IMG/VR virus record: IMGVR_UViG_3300027976_000081
Span: 1-41,205 of that record
DNA: 41,205 bases
Direction: 5' to 3' (one strand)
DNA from: a virus
Numbering within the stretch: position 1 is the stretch's first letter; each line of letters begins with the position of its first letter. The translations under genes were made by a program, and so were the position numbers. Under the pieces are notes generated by a model, which was given only the letters and a program-made list of their open reading frames with translations, was not told the origin of the DNA and searched no databases. Shown piece after piece: positions 31,613 to 38,130 of the stretch.

Positions 31613-32598
31613 TAGAACGCTGGTTTCCCAGCCTCCTCAATTACTTCAGTCTCTACAGGATTTGGGTAGTGCAGCTTAAAGGTAGCACTACGCCAAGGAT
31701 TATTGACCTTGCTTTTAATTATTGTAGCGGTGACTTCGTGGCCGAGGTAGATATGTCTTTTTGCACCCTGCTTAGCAACAGGATAGCGAGCTGATTTGGT
31801 CGTTTTAAGCTGAATAAGTAGGCTAGCAGCGTATGGGACTGCGTTCCCTCCAGGCGTATATTTTTCGGGGTAATAGGTTCCAATTTTGTCCCTCTCTTGG
31901 TTAATTATTACAAATGCAGTGTTGGTCCGTTTAAAGTCCATCTGCGTCATGTGTATCATTTTATGTGTGAAGAAGGCTTTTTGTCCAATATTCCTATCAG
32001 TCAACTTGCCCTCAGTCTCGGCCTTCGTAGTAGTACTGGCCAGTGAATCAAAGATGACCATCTCATAATCACCAGAAGAAGCGGCCTTCTTAATCACTTC
32101 TACAATATCCTCCATGTCGGCAGAACCATTGTACAAATGGAATTTGGTAGCATCGAGCTCCAGATTAGCTAATAGTTCAGGGTTCAGGGACGCCTCAGAG
32201 TCGATGTAAAGCACCTTCTTGTCGCTGAGCCCCTTTATCATATTCAAGCACAAGGTCGTCTTACCGACTCCATATGGCCCCTGGATCTGAGTAATACGCC
32301 CACGAGGTATCTGCGTCAGCGCATCAAAGTCAGATATACCAGTAGAAATCCAATCTACCTTGGCGACCCCCATCTTAATAAAAGCATCAAGGTTTTTCTG
32401 GCGATCATAGGCTTTCTTAACAAGGGTAGGAGTTAAACGCGCCTTCCCACCAAGAATAGTTGAACCGAAAAGGTCCTGTGGGCCGAGCTCGATACCCTGA
32501 GCAGCCTTAACACGACAATTCGTAGAACAGAATTTAGCAGTTGATCGCTTAGCATCAAACTCAACATGGTCATACTCACAATTTTTAATCATCGGCAT
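31612..32598 (-). CDS. RecA-like recombinase with N-terminal zinc finger
   Basis: The product is 328 aa. A putative zinc site lies at C7, H11, C24 and C28 (KFCSTNCRVK). The RecA core has Walker A GPYGVGKTT (107-115), Walker B EMVIFDS (179-185), NQERDKIG (233-240) and a conserved PGGNAVPYAAS (249-259). It should form ATP-dependent filaments on ssDNA or act as an annealing/remodelling ATPase like phage UvsX or Sak4 proteins. It is encoded in the late strand directly before the RHH protein and TerL, not with the recombination cassette. It overlaps the 50-aa gene upstream by 14 nt. Confidence 0.85.
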   Translation of the reverse strand: MPMIKNCEYDHVEFDAKRSTAKFCSTNCRVKAAQGIELGPQDLFGSTILGGKARLTPTLVKKAYDRQKNLDAFIKMGVAKVDWISTGISDFDALTQIPRGRITQIQGPYGVGKTTLCLNMIKGLSDKKVLYIDSEASLNPELLANLELDATKFHLYNGSADMEDIVEVIKKAASSGDYEMVIFDSLASTTTKAETEGKLTDRNIGQKAFFTHKMIHMTQMDFKRTNTAFVIINQERDKIGTYYPEKYTPGGNAVPYAASLLIQLKTTKSARYPVAKQGAKRHIYLGHEVTATIIKSKVNNPWRSATFKLHYPNPVETEVIEEAGKPAF

Positions 32599-32737
32599 GA
32601 TCCAGTAGCATTTGCAGATAATTCATAGTATCCGACAATCGCCTGTTAGGTTGCTCTACGGCCAAATCTTCCAAGTATGCAACAGTAATCTCAATTGCAT
32701 TAAATGTCCTATCATTCATTGGTAATTCTGTACCCAC
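32585..32737 (-). CDS. Small acidic helical protein, first gene of the leftward block, 50 aa (GTG)
   Basis: GTG 32737 follows AAGGAGCTGAAAA on the minus strand. The product (GTELPMNDRTFNAIEITVAY, ending LLDHADD) is acidic and helical. An internal ATG (MNDRTF) lacks a site at good distance. The AAGGAG partly overlaps the first copy of the repeat TTTACGCTAA (32749-32758), so repeat binding could affect its translation or transcription. Its stop overlaps the RecA-like start by 14 nt. Possible antirepressor, RecA modulator or head-packaging adaptor; unknown. Confidence 0.6.
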   Translation of the reverse strand: MGTELPMNDRTFNAIEITVAYLEDLAVEQPNRRLSDTMNYLQMLLDHADD

Positions 32738-32748
32738 TTTTCAGCTCC

Positions 32749-32961
32749 TTAGCGTAAATTGTTAATGCTCTTAGCGTAAATCCTTAGCGTAAAAATAGCA
32801 AGCTCTTAGCGTAAAGAATCGCCTTAGCGTAAATGATAAATCGACAGGGAGTGAGTATTCACGACCTGGAGAACCCCATAACTGTAATTTTTTTAGAATA
32901 TTTTTTAGCGTAATAACAGTTAGCGTAAAAAATTAGCGTAAATTAAAATAATTAGCGTAAA
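32749..32961 (+). repeat. Nine copies of TTAGCGTAAA (left half of inverted array)
   Basis: Starts at 32749, 32771, 32784, 32806, 32824, 32905 (last base T), 32920, 32933 and 32952. The first five are preceded by C-rich flanks (GCTC, CTCC), the last four by A/T. Spacings range from 13 to 22 bp with one 81-bp gap. Transcribed leftward they would form UUUACGCUAA copies in the 5' leader of the late block. Possible functions: operators, replication iterons, partition or packaging site. Confidence 0.95.
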
Positions 32962-32969
32962 AATAATAT

Positions 32970-33238
32970 TAGTTAGAGGGGGTGCGTTGGTACCGTAACG
33001 TCTCATTCTATCTCATATACACACCAGCAAGGCGCTCACCTCAGTCGGGACTACCCCCCTACCCCCACCCCCCTGTACTGCCTTGTATCAATGTATCAAT
33101 AACTTATTAACTTACTACATCATATATGTATGTATATGTATAGTACTACATATAGCGTATACATATAGCACTATGCAATTAAGCGTAACATAACAGGGGT
33201 GGCATACGTCGTACAATGTGTAATGTGCGCCATGCATC
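32970..33238. other. AT-rich core and C-rich tract between the two repeat halves
   Basis: No gene is visible. The C-runs at 33054-33059, 33062-33066 and 33068-33073 give a G-quadruplex-capable minus strand. The segment 33085-33180 is AT-rich with TGTATCAATGTATCAAT and a near-palindrome TATGTATAGTACTACATA; it could be a DNA unwinding region. Weak relatives of the repeat appear at about 33151 and 33179. Together with the flanking repeats this looks like an origin or a regulatory centre. Confidence 0.55.
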
Positions 33239-33342
33239 TTTACGCTAAGGGGTATATATACCCAACTTCTTTACGCTAAGCCCGTATACAGGCTTAGAAT
33301 GCGTCATATTTACGCTAAGCATTACGCTGATCTTTACGCTAA
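33239..33342 (-). repeat. Five copies of TTAGCGTAAA in opposite orientation (right half)
   Basis: On the plus strand these read TTTACGCTAA at 33239, 33270, 33309 and 33333, with a variant ATTACGCTGA at 33321. The last copy abuts the stop codon of the gene 33343-33723. The copies face the nine on the left, forming a large imperfect dyad centred near 33.05 kb. Confidence 0.93.
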
Positions 33343-33723
33343 CTATTCTAGTACTGATTCAATAGTGATGTTCAGGTTTTTGTTCTCTGACCTCTGTACA
33401 GCCTTGCCCCGTAGGTGTTCAATAGCGAAGTGTGAATTCTTTGTAGCAATGCGTTCGTCCACACTGTTCACCATAACTCCCACCCTCTTAATAGCATCAA
33501 CTCCTATCTGTTGTAGCTCTGTCTCTATATAATCCAACGGTGTCTCTAGTTCCTCTTTTTTTCGTATTTTCCAAGCCCTTTCACCTTTATTCAATATAGT
33601 TGGTGTTTGAACTGCTACGGCTTTACTACCATTACCCTCTGACAACTCTAGTGCTTTGAATTGTGCAATAACTCTTGGTGTTATTCTGTTGTATTGCCTG
33701 GGCTTCTTAGATTCTATACTCAT
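33343..33723 (-). CDS. Small terminase subunit candidate
   Basis: The product is 126 aa: a basic N-terminus with a possible helix-turn-helix (KPRQYNRITPRVIAQFKALE), a central helical part (PLDYIETELQQIGVDAIKRV), and a C-terminal pattern NSHFAIEHLRGKAVQRSENK ending LNITIESVLE. The end, with HLRGKAVQR followed by a short acidic strand, recalls small terminase proteins of Gram-positive phages. It is on the late strand but separated from TerL by the RecA-like and RHH genes and by the repeat array, which it abuts; small terminase genes often carry or border the packaging site. A different DNA-binding protein remains possible. Confidence 0.5.
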   Translation of the reverse strand: MSIESKKPRQYNRITPRVIAQFKALELSEGNGSKAVAVQTPTILNKGERAWKIRKKEELETPLDYIETELQQIGVDAIKRVGVMVNSVDERIATKNSHFAIEHLRGKAVQRSENKNLNITIESVLE

Positions 33724-33834
33724 GTAATGATTATACCACCATCAAGTATAACCACCAGAACATCGCGTTATGAATATCTGTCACCTGCTATTTATGGTGC
33801 AACAACTTGTTAAATATCCTTGTTTATTACTCTT

Positions 33835-33864
33835 ATTATACCACGCCTACCCCTGTTACAACAA
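33835..33864 (-). promoter_or_regulatory. Possible leftward promoter upstream of the terminase-small candidate
   Basis: On the minus strand TTGTTG (33859-33864), an 18-nt spacer and TATAAT (33835-33840) are seen, with a poor -35. A second GGTATAAT (33730-33735) lies right before the start codon. It stands back to back with P3 at 33892, so a divergent control region is likely. Confidence 0.45.
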
Positions 33865-33891
33865 GTATATAAAAGATTATTCATAAAGTAG

Positions 33892-33920
33892 TTGACATAC
33901 GGCCTATAGTTTGCTAATAT
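33892..33920 (+). promoter_or_regulatory. Early sigma70-type promoter P3 (main early arm)
   Basis: TTGACA (33892-33897), a 17-nt spacer holding CCTATAGTTTG and TAATAT (33915-33920) are seen, with extended -10 TG. It is the first promoter of the rightward arm and belongs to the conserved-spacer family. Confidence 0.9.
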
Positions 33921-34098
33921 ATAAGTAGTCAATTGTTACACGGCAAGCGACAACAGCAATCAATACAGATCAGCACCAGGCGCAAGCCCTGAAGTACAAA
34001 AAGCAAGCTACTGATTACACTGATTGACAATATAGCGGGGCTAGCAGTACTAGTCCCGCGCCATATAAAACTAATAATCACAAAAGGGGATCAAAGTT
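33921..34098 (+). ncRNA. Structured untranslated leader or small RNA
   Basis: This stretch of about 180 nt after P3 has no start codon with a ribosome site until 34099. GTCAAT near 33928 can pair with ATTGAC near 34022, closing a domain that contains a small GGC-GCAA-GCC hairpin. A second stem pairs 34035-34044 with 34050-34059 (10 bp, one G-T pair) with no T-run. It could be a leader, attenuator or antisense/decoy RNA. I do not recognise a known family. Confidence 0.4.
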
Positions 34099-34167
34099 AT
34101 GACACAAATTAAAGTAATACACCTATTAGCAAGCGGTACTACTATCGTAGTAAGACGGGTTAAATAA
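34099..34167 (+). CDS. 22-aa peptide, first frame after P3
   Basis: AAGGGGATCAAAGTT precedes ATG 34099. The peptide (MTQIKVIHLLASGTTIVVRR then VK) is hydrophobic/basic. Its stop overlaps the next ATG (TAATG), which supports translation. It may be a leader peptide or small regulator. Confidence 0.5.
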   Translation: MTQIKVIHLLASGTTIVVRRVK

Positions 34168-34283
34168 TGAACATATTCACAATTAAGCACTATCAAACAC
34201 CTAATAAGATCATATTTAAAACATTCAAGACTGTTGCATACTTCGGTAGTGCAATACTTTTCGGACAACTAATAATTAAGTAA
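34167..34283 (+). CDS. Small basic/hydrophobic protein, 38 aa
   Basis: The start is in a TAATG overlap. The N-terminus is basic and Phe-rich (MNIFTIKHYQTPNKIIFKTF), then comes a hydrophobic stretch (VAYFGSAILFGQLII). It may be a single-pass membrane peptide. It is followed by AAAGGAGTT, the site of the next gene. Unknown function. Confidence 0.55.
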   Translation: MNIFTIKHYQTPNKIIFKTFKTVAYFGSAILFGQLIIK

Positions 34284-34304
34284 ATAGACAAAGGAGTTAT
34301 TACA

Positions 34305-34619
34305 ATGAAAAAACGAGACAAAATAGCAGAATACAACAAGTTACACGATAACTACTATATAACAGATATCAAGAAAATGACCGAAGCGGAGATTGAAGGG
34401 CGTATAAAATATGGCGCAAGATCACTAGATGACTGCTACAAGAGTTACAGCAACCAAAAACGGTCAAGCTACCAGGCTATATTGAACACCTATGAACCTA
34501 GAATACTAGCAGTTACAGGATCAAGTTTTAGCTATAGCGTGCTACTTATGGCAAGTAATAACGATATGCTACTGATAACCAAAAGCAATAATTACCTGAT
34601 AGAAAGGGTTCAATCATGA
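34305..34619 (+). CDS. Hypothetical early protein, 104 aa
   Basis: A clear AAAGGAGTTATTACA site precedes it. A charged helical N-terminal half (MTEAEIEGRIKYGARSLDDC) is followed by a beta half (RILAVTGSSFSYSVLLMASN). Its stop overlaps the next ATG at 34616. It is the first sizeable gene after P3, a common place for host-takeover proteins; no family is recognised. Confidence 0.65.
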   Translation: MKKRDKIAEYNKLHDNYYITDIKKMTEAEIEGRIKYGARSLDDCYKSYSNQKRSSYQAILNTYEPRILAVTGSSFSYSVLLMASNNDMLLITKSNNYLIERVQS

Positions 34620-34816
34620 GTATGTATCTAAACTTTGAACCACATTCATGGTATAGGGGTTTTGCAATAGAAAAGACAGGTATAAGTCATAATGACATTA
34701 CTAACTATCCCTATAATGCTTATACCGATGATGGTAATACGTACACTATTGTAGAATTGCATGCAACAACATTAAAGCAATTAAAACAATCAATAACAAA
34801 TTACAGGAGTAAATAA
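34616..34816 (+). CDS. Hypothetical early protein, 66 aa
   Basis: The start overlaps the previous stop (ATGA); a second Met two codons on is possible. The product has many aromatics and Asn/Thr (NDITNYPYNAYTDDGNTYTI) and a helical end (TTLKQLKQSITNYRSK). The next gene follows after ACAGGAGTAAATAATC. Unknown function. Confidence 0.6.
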   Translation: MSMYLNFEPHSWYRGFAIEKTGISHNDITNYPYNAYTDDGNTYTIVELHATTLKQLKQSITNYRSK

Positions 34817-34818
34817 TC

Positions 34819-34962
34819 ATGAGCAAGCGTAAAACTCATTTTGAAATGACAAAATATATCGGAAGTTGTGGATATTTTGCGACGGCTGGTAATTGTACAA
34901 AAGACAAAACAACCGTAACATGCAAAATTTGTAAAGATTTAATAAGCATAGGCAAGGAGTAA
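34819..34962 (+). CDS. Small cysteine-pair protein, 47 aa
   Basis: AGGAG stands before ATG 34819. Four cysteines (GSCGYFATAGNC; TVTCKICKD) form a probable zinc-binding knuckle with a basic N-terminus (MSKRKTHFEMTKY). Zinc-knuckle peptides are common phage regulators or inhibitors. The end holds GGCAAGGAGTAA, which also gives the next gene its ribosome site. Confidence 0.6.
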   Translation: MSKRKTHFEMTKYIGSCGYFATAGNCTKDKTTVTCKICKDLISIGKE

Positions 34963-34968
34963 ATAGCC

Positions 34969-35103
34969 ATGAAAATATCAATTGATCTTACAGAAAGTGA
35001 TCTATATGAGTTGGTAAAGGGTGAAAGTTTTGACTGGAGCTATGAAAGCGATACAGGCGAAATGGTGCAAGTTCATTTATACAATGAGGAGTTTATAAAA
35101 TGA
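34969..35103 (+). CDS. Small acidic protein, 44 aa
   Basis: AAGGAG at the end of the previous gene serves its start. The product is acidic with a compact alpha/beta pattern (MKISIDLTESDLYELVKGES; FDWSYESDTGEMVQVHLYNE). The stop overlaps the next ATG (ATGA at 35100). It could mimic DNA or RNA because of its charge; that is only a guess. Confidence 0.6.
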   Translation: MKISIDLTESDLYELVKGESFDWSYESDTGEMVQVHLYNEEFIK

Positions 35104-35303
35104 CATATATATTACAAGTAAAGCGTTTTAACGACTTAATGCTGTTAAGAAAAAACTATGCAATGGTTATGACGTTAGGCAACGGGTCAATGGTAGATGA
35201 ACCACGCAAAAATGGCTATGTGGTATACGGAGACAATTTTGCAAAATGGTATTCAAACATTAAACAGGCAAAATTAGAATTAGAAAGTAGGATAGTATCA
35301 TGA
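35100..35303 (+). CDS. Hypothetical early protein, 67 aa
   Basis: ATGA overlap with the previous stop, GAGGAG just upstream. A beta-rich start (TYILQVKRFNDLMLLRKNYA) is followed by YVVYGDNFAKWYSNIKQAKL, a helix ending in ELESRI. The stop overlaps the next start at 35300. No motif. Confidence 0.6.
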   Translation: MTYILQVKRFNDLMLLRKNYAMVMTLGNGSMVDEPRKNGYVVYGDNFAKWYSNIKQAKLELESRIVS

Positions 35304-35500
35304 CAAGACGCGACTATGAACTACTGGCAACAGGCTTTAATAAAGCATTAAATACCTGGACGCCTGATACGCAAGGACGCAAGGACTGTATTTATGCTAT
35401 ACACGATGCAATTATGACCATCGGGGATGCATTAGAACAAGACAACAAAGCGTTTGATCGTGATCGTTTTCTAAGGGACTGTGGAATAGAAATTAAATAA
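35300..35500 (+). CDS. Hypothetical early protein, 66 aa
   Basis: The start is in an ATGA overlap. It is helical (RDYELLATGFNKALNTWTPD; DCIYAIHDAIMTIGDALEQD) and ends FLRDCGIEIK. It resembles many short phage proteins of unknown role. The next ATG follows the stop within a few bases. Confidence 0.6.
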   Translation: MTRRDYELLATGFNKALNTWTPDTQGRKDCIYAIHDAIMTIGDALEQDNKAFDRDRFLRDCGIEIK

Positions 35501-35611
35501 ATGAGTAGACGTAAAAAGCCATTGCAATATATAGATGATGGTTATAACTGGATAATATTATTAAGTTGTTTATACATCATTGCAAGGGTAGTTATAGAGG
35601 TTACAGCATGA
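35501..35611 (+). CDS. Tiny membrane protein, 36 aa
   Basis: The start comes directly after the TAA of the previous gene, without a clear AGGAG. A basic N-terminus (MSRRKKPLQYIDDGYNW) is followed by a hydrophobic helix (IILLSCLYIIARVVI). Its TGA overlaps the helicase ATG (ATGA at 35608). Translational coupling to the helicase is likely. Confidence 0.5.
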   Translation: MSRRKKPLQYIDDGYNWIILLSCLYIIARVVIEVTA

Positions 35612-36852
35612 AATATACATTACGCCCGTATCAGCAAGAAATGGTCGATCTTGCGGTCAAGGAGCTGAACAGAGACAAGCCCAAGCCGTTTGTGTTACAA
35701 GCTGGTACGGGCGCTGGCAAGTCCCTGGTAATTGCGGGCATATGCCATCAATTGCCAGGGAAGACACTAGTATTACAGCCTAGCCGTGAGTTGCTTAAAC
35801 AGAATTATGACAAGATGCTTTCATACGATATTAAAGACGTCAAAATATATTCCGCGTCACTAGGTAAAAAAGAGATTGGCAACTATGTCATGGCGACAAT
35901 TGGATCGATATATAAAAAGCCCGAACTATTCAAAGACTTTGAGTATGTGATCATTGACGAATGCGACCTAGTGAACCCTAAAGAGATGGATACGATGTAT
36001 AAAAAGTTTTTAACTGCTATCGGTTGCAATAATGTTTGTGGCTTGACTGCTACGCCATACAGGACAGTATCAAAATTCTATACTGATGAGTGGGGCGGGT
36101 TATTCTACACCGCGCATTTAAAATGTATCACGCGTATAGGCTATCCAACATTTTGGAAAGGTATCAAATATAAGATTGAGACTCAGGAACTTATAGACGA
36201 TGGTTATCTGTCGCCAATAAAATACTATATTGAACCAAGTGATATATCAAAGCTGAAAGTGAATACCACGGGCGCGGACTTTACAGTGGACAGTCTCGAA
36301 GCCTGGGGCGCTGAGAAAGTGGCCAGGATATGTCAGGCAATAGAGTACGCAAGAGACAATCATAAACGAGCGCTGGTCTTCTGTAGTTCACTAAGGCAAG
36401 CTAATGCCGTCCTTGACGCATTCTCAGGCGATTCTAGCTACATTCAGTTAGTAGATGGGAAAACACCCAAAAAAGAGCGTGAGGAGGCTGTCAGGCTATT
36501 CAAAACAGGCGATAGACCCGTCATGTTGAATGTCGGCGTGTTCCTGGCTGGGTTTGATGTTCCAGAATTGGATTGCATTATTTTTGCACGGCCAACACTA
36601 AGCCTTAGAGTTTGGTATCAAGCAGTCGGGCGTGGTGTCAGGTTAGATCCTGGAGCGCCAGAGAAAGTGCTACATGTTTATGATCTGGCGGGGGTTACTG
36701 AATCATTGGGGCGCGTGGAGACTATTCAAGTACGGAGAGAGGCCCACGGGTTCAGAGACGAGGTGTGGTCAGAACGTGGCAGAATGGACGAGACTCCACT
36801 TTTTAATTGGTTTGTTAAGAATAATAAATTCAAAGGAGTAAAGAATGCTTAA
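35608..36852 (+). CDS. SF2 DNA/RNA helicase (DEAD/H-box type)
   Basis: I start at ATG 35608 (MKYTLRPYQQ), coupled by ATGA to the tiny gene, giving 414 aa; an upstream frame start would overlap that gene. Motifs: Q-like LRPYQQ, Walker A AGTGAGKS (32-39), DECD (117-120), LTATP (146-150), motif V NVGVFLAGFDVP (308-319) and motif VI QAVGRGVR (338-345). This is the RecQ/UvsW/RadD-like class that unwinds branched DNA. It probably works in origin opening, replication restart or recombination. The end overlaps the next gene by 8 nt. Confidence 0.9.
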   Translation: MKYTLRPYQQEMVDLAVKELNRDKPKPFVLQAGTGAGKSLVIAGICHQLPGKTLVLQPSRELLKQNYDKMLSYDIKDVKIYSASLGKKEIGNYVMATIGSIYKKPELFKDFEYVIIDECDLVNPKEMDTMYKKFLTAIGCNNVCGLTATPYRTVSKFYTDEWGGLFYTAHLKCITRIGYPTFWKGIKYKIETQELIDDGYLSPIKYYIEPSDISKLKVNTTGADFTVDSLEAWGAEKVARICQAIEYARDNHKRALVFCSSLRQANAVLDAFSGDSSYIQLVDGKTPKKEREEAVRLFKTGDRPVMLNVGVFLAGFDVPELDCIIFARPTLSLRVWYQAVGRGVRLDPGAPEKVLHVYDLAGVTESLGRVETIQVRREAHGFRDEVWSERGRMDETPLFNWFVKNNKFKGVKNA

Positions 36853-37186
36853 AACGAAAACATTTAAGGCCGTTTTTGAAGTGTTGGAGACCAACCGCAA
36901 ATCACCAACGAACCCTGTAAGTCCACGGGACAGTGATCACGAGTTGTTAATACAATTCTTGCAACTGCATATGGGTATGGGGTTAAATCAAAAGCAGATA
37001 GACAAGATGCGTCAAATTAGTTTTGAGAGTATCACCCGTTGTCGGCGCAAGCTACAAGAAAACGGGGAGTTCTTGCCATCACCAGAAATAGCTAAAAAAA
37101 GGAGATTAAAAAGCTATGAGATACAACAGACTGCACCAAATGAATCATCCGCTGGGATACAACGGCGCATTGAGGAGAATAATTAG
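36845..37186 (+). CDS. Helix-turn-helix-like replication accessory, 113 aa
   Basis: AAAGGAGTAAAG precedes it inside the helicase end. The central part (MGLNQKQIDKMRQISFESIT) then RCRRKLQENGEFLPSP fits a helix-turn-helix with a recognition helix, as in small phage replication/transcription proteins. The C-terminus is basic and polar. It may load or regulate the helicase, or act as a transcription factor; the motif is seen, the role is inferred. Confidence 0.6.
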   Translation: MLKTKTFKAVFEVLETNRKSPTNPVSPRDSDHELLIQFLQLHMGMGLNQKQIDKMRQISFESITRCRRKLQENGEFLPSPEIAKKRRLKSYEIQQTAPNESSAGIQRRIEENN

Positions 37187-37334
37187 AGATCCTTTGGCCA
37201 TTCTAAGCATTATTGCATTGACATACTGGTTAGTATTTATGTTTTCGTTTAGTGTTCAGAAATGGACGATAGACACCACATATAGGGTTGTTGTAAAACT
37301 GGATGGCCAGGTGTATGCTGAAAGGAAGTTTTAG
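37116..37334 (+). CDS. Single-pass membrane protein, 72 aa
   Basis: It overlaps the preceding gene by 71 nt but has a good AAAAGGAGATTAAAAAGCT site. A basic N-terminus is followed by a hydrophobic helix (LAILSIIALTYWLVFMFSFS) and a beta-type tail (TTYRVVVKLDGQVYAERKF) that would lie outside the membrane. Possible superinfection-exclusion or membrane anchor. It is followed by a hairpin region before the initiator gene. Confidence 0.5.
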   Translation: MRYNRLHQMNHPLGYNGALRRIIRDPLAILSIIALTYWLVFMFSFSVQKWTIDTTYRVVVKLDGQVYAERKF

Positions 37335-37367
37335 TGCTTCAAACCTAAAACTCAAATAATTAAAAAT

Positions 37368-37388
37368 CCCCGTAGGATTAGTACGGGG
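37368..37388. promoter_or_regulatory. Hairpin upstream of the initiator gene
   Basis: CCCCGTA (37368-37374) pairs with TACGGGG (37382-37388) over a 7-nt loop. On the plus strand no T-run follows. On the minus strand it is followed by ATTTTTAATTATT, so it could stop an antisense transcript. Flanking direct repeats of TTAGTGCTTCA start at 37331 and 37389. Confidence 0.55.
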
Positions 37389-37458
37389 TTAGTGCTTCAC
37401 CATCAACTGTAGCATCAACCCCTAAAACTTGTCAAGCGGATAAGTAAGAGAGGGTAGA

Positions 37459-38130
37459 ATGTCAAAATCAATATCAATGGACTTTGAGCTAGCAAAAGAG
37501 CTAGGGTTAGCACCAGCGCTGGTGTTTAACGAGTTAAGCTTCTGGTGCACCAGGGGCAAAAGAGAAGATGGTTGGGTTTATAAATCTTATAAAGAAATGA
37601 TGGGTAGATTGCCATTATCTGAAAGCACCATAAGAAGATCCTATAATGTTTTAATAGCAGCTAAATTGATAGAAACTAAAGTAATGAAAGTGGACGAAAA
37701 GCCTACTTTTCATTACAAATTGACCGAAACTATAGAATCAGCCAAATTGACTGGTACTATAGAATCAGCCAAATTGACCGAAACTATTAATACAGTAATT
37801 AACAACAGTAAGAGTGCACCAAAACAAAAAGAAGAGAATCCACCAAAACAAAAAGAAGAAGAATTATTACTTTTGGTGAATAAGATTACTGGAAGGAATT
37901 TCAGAGTTTTTGGAATTAAGAGTGGAGTAAAGAAATTACTGAATACTTTTTCTATGGTGGAAATAGAATCCGCACTTTCCGCGCTCGCAAATGATGATTG
38001 GCATAAAGATAAAATTAAAACATTCAGTGTTGATTATTTTATTAGATCCACGACAATAGACCGATTCTTGGAGATCCACAACAAAAACAATTACCGCGAC
38101 CCGCGAGTGTGGGGAGACAAGAATGTCTAA
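37459..38130 (+). CDS. Replication initiator/organiser candidate with winged helix
   Basis: The product is 223 aa. The N-terminus (MDFELAKELGLAPALVFNEL; YKEMMGRLPLSESTIRRSYN) is a winged-helix DNA-binding domain as in DnaD/RepA-like phage replisome organisers. A linker has three copies of a 9-aa unit (LTETIESAK type) and a Lys/Gln/Glu-rich stretch. The C-terminal domain (NFRVFGIKSGVKKLLNTFSM; ALANDDWHKDKIKTFSVDYF) resembles a DnaD/helicase-loading part ending DYF-x3-T. It lies directly before the replicative helicase and primase genes with an 8-nt overlap. Role in origin binding and helicase loading is inferred. Confidence 0.7.
   Translation: MSKSISMDFELAKELGLAPALVFNELSFWCTRGKREDGWVYKSYKEMMGRLPLSESTIRRSYNVLIAAKLIETKVMKVDEKPTFHYKLTETIESAKLTGTIESAKLTETINTVINNSKSAPKQKEENPPKQKEEELLLLVNKITGRNFRVFGIKSGVKKLLNTFSMVEIESALSALANDDWHKDKIKTFSVDYFIRSTTIDRFLEIHNKNNYRDPRVWGDKNV
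37717..37788 (+). repeat. 27-bp tandem repeat inside the initiator gene
   Basis: Two full units (37717-37743 and 37744-37770) and a partial third (37771-37788) encode LTETIESAK-like units between the DNA-binding and C-terminal domains. In several phages (for example lambda O and Gram-positive replisome organisers) the origin lies as iterons in exactly this linker. It may therefore be the replication origin or part of it. Confidence 0.9.

Noticed and set aside
32749-33342. CRISPR array as explanation for the short repeats
   Set aside because: The repeat is only 10 bp, spacings vary from 12 to 81 bp, both orientations are present and there are no cas genes.
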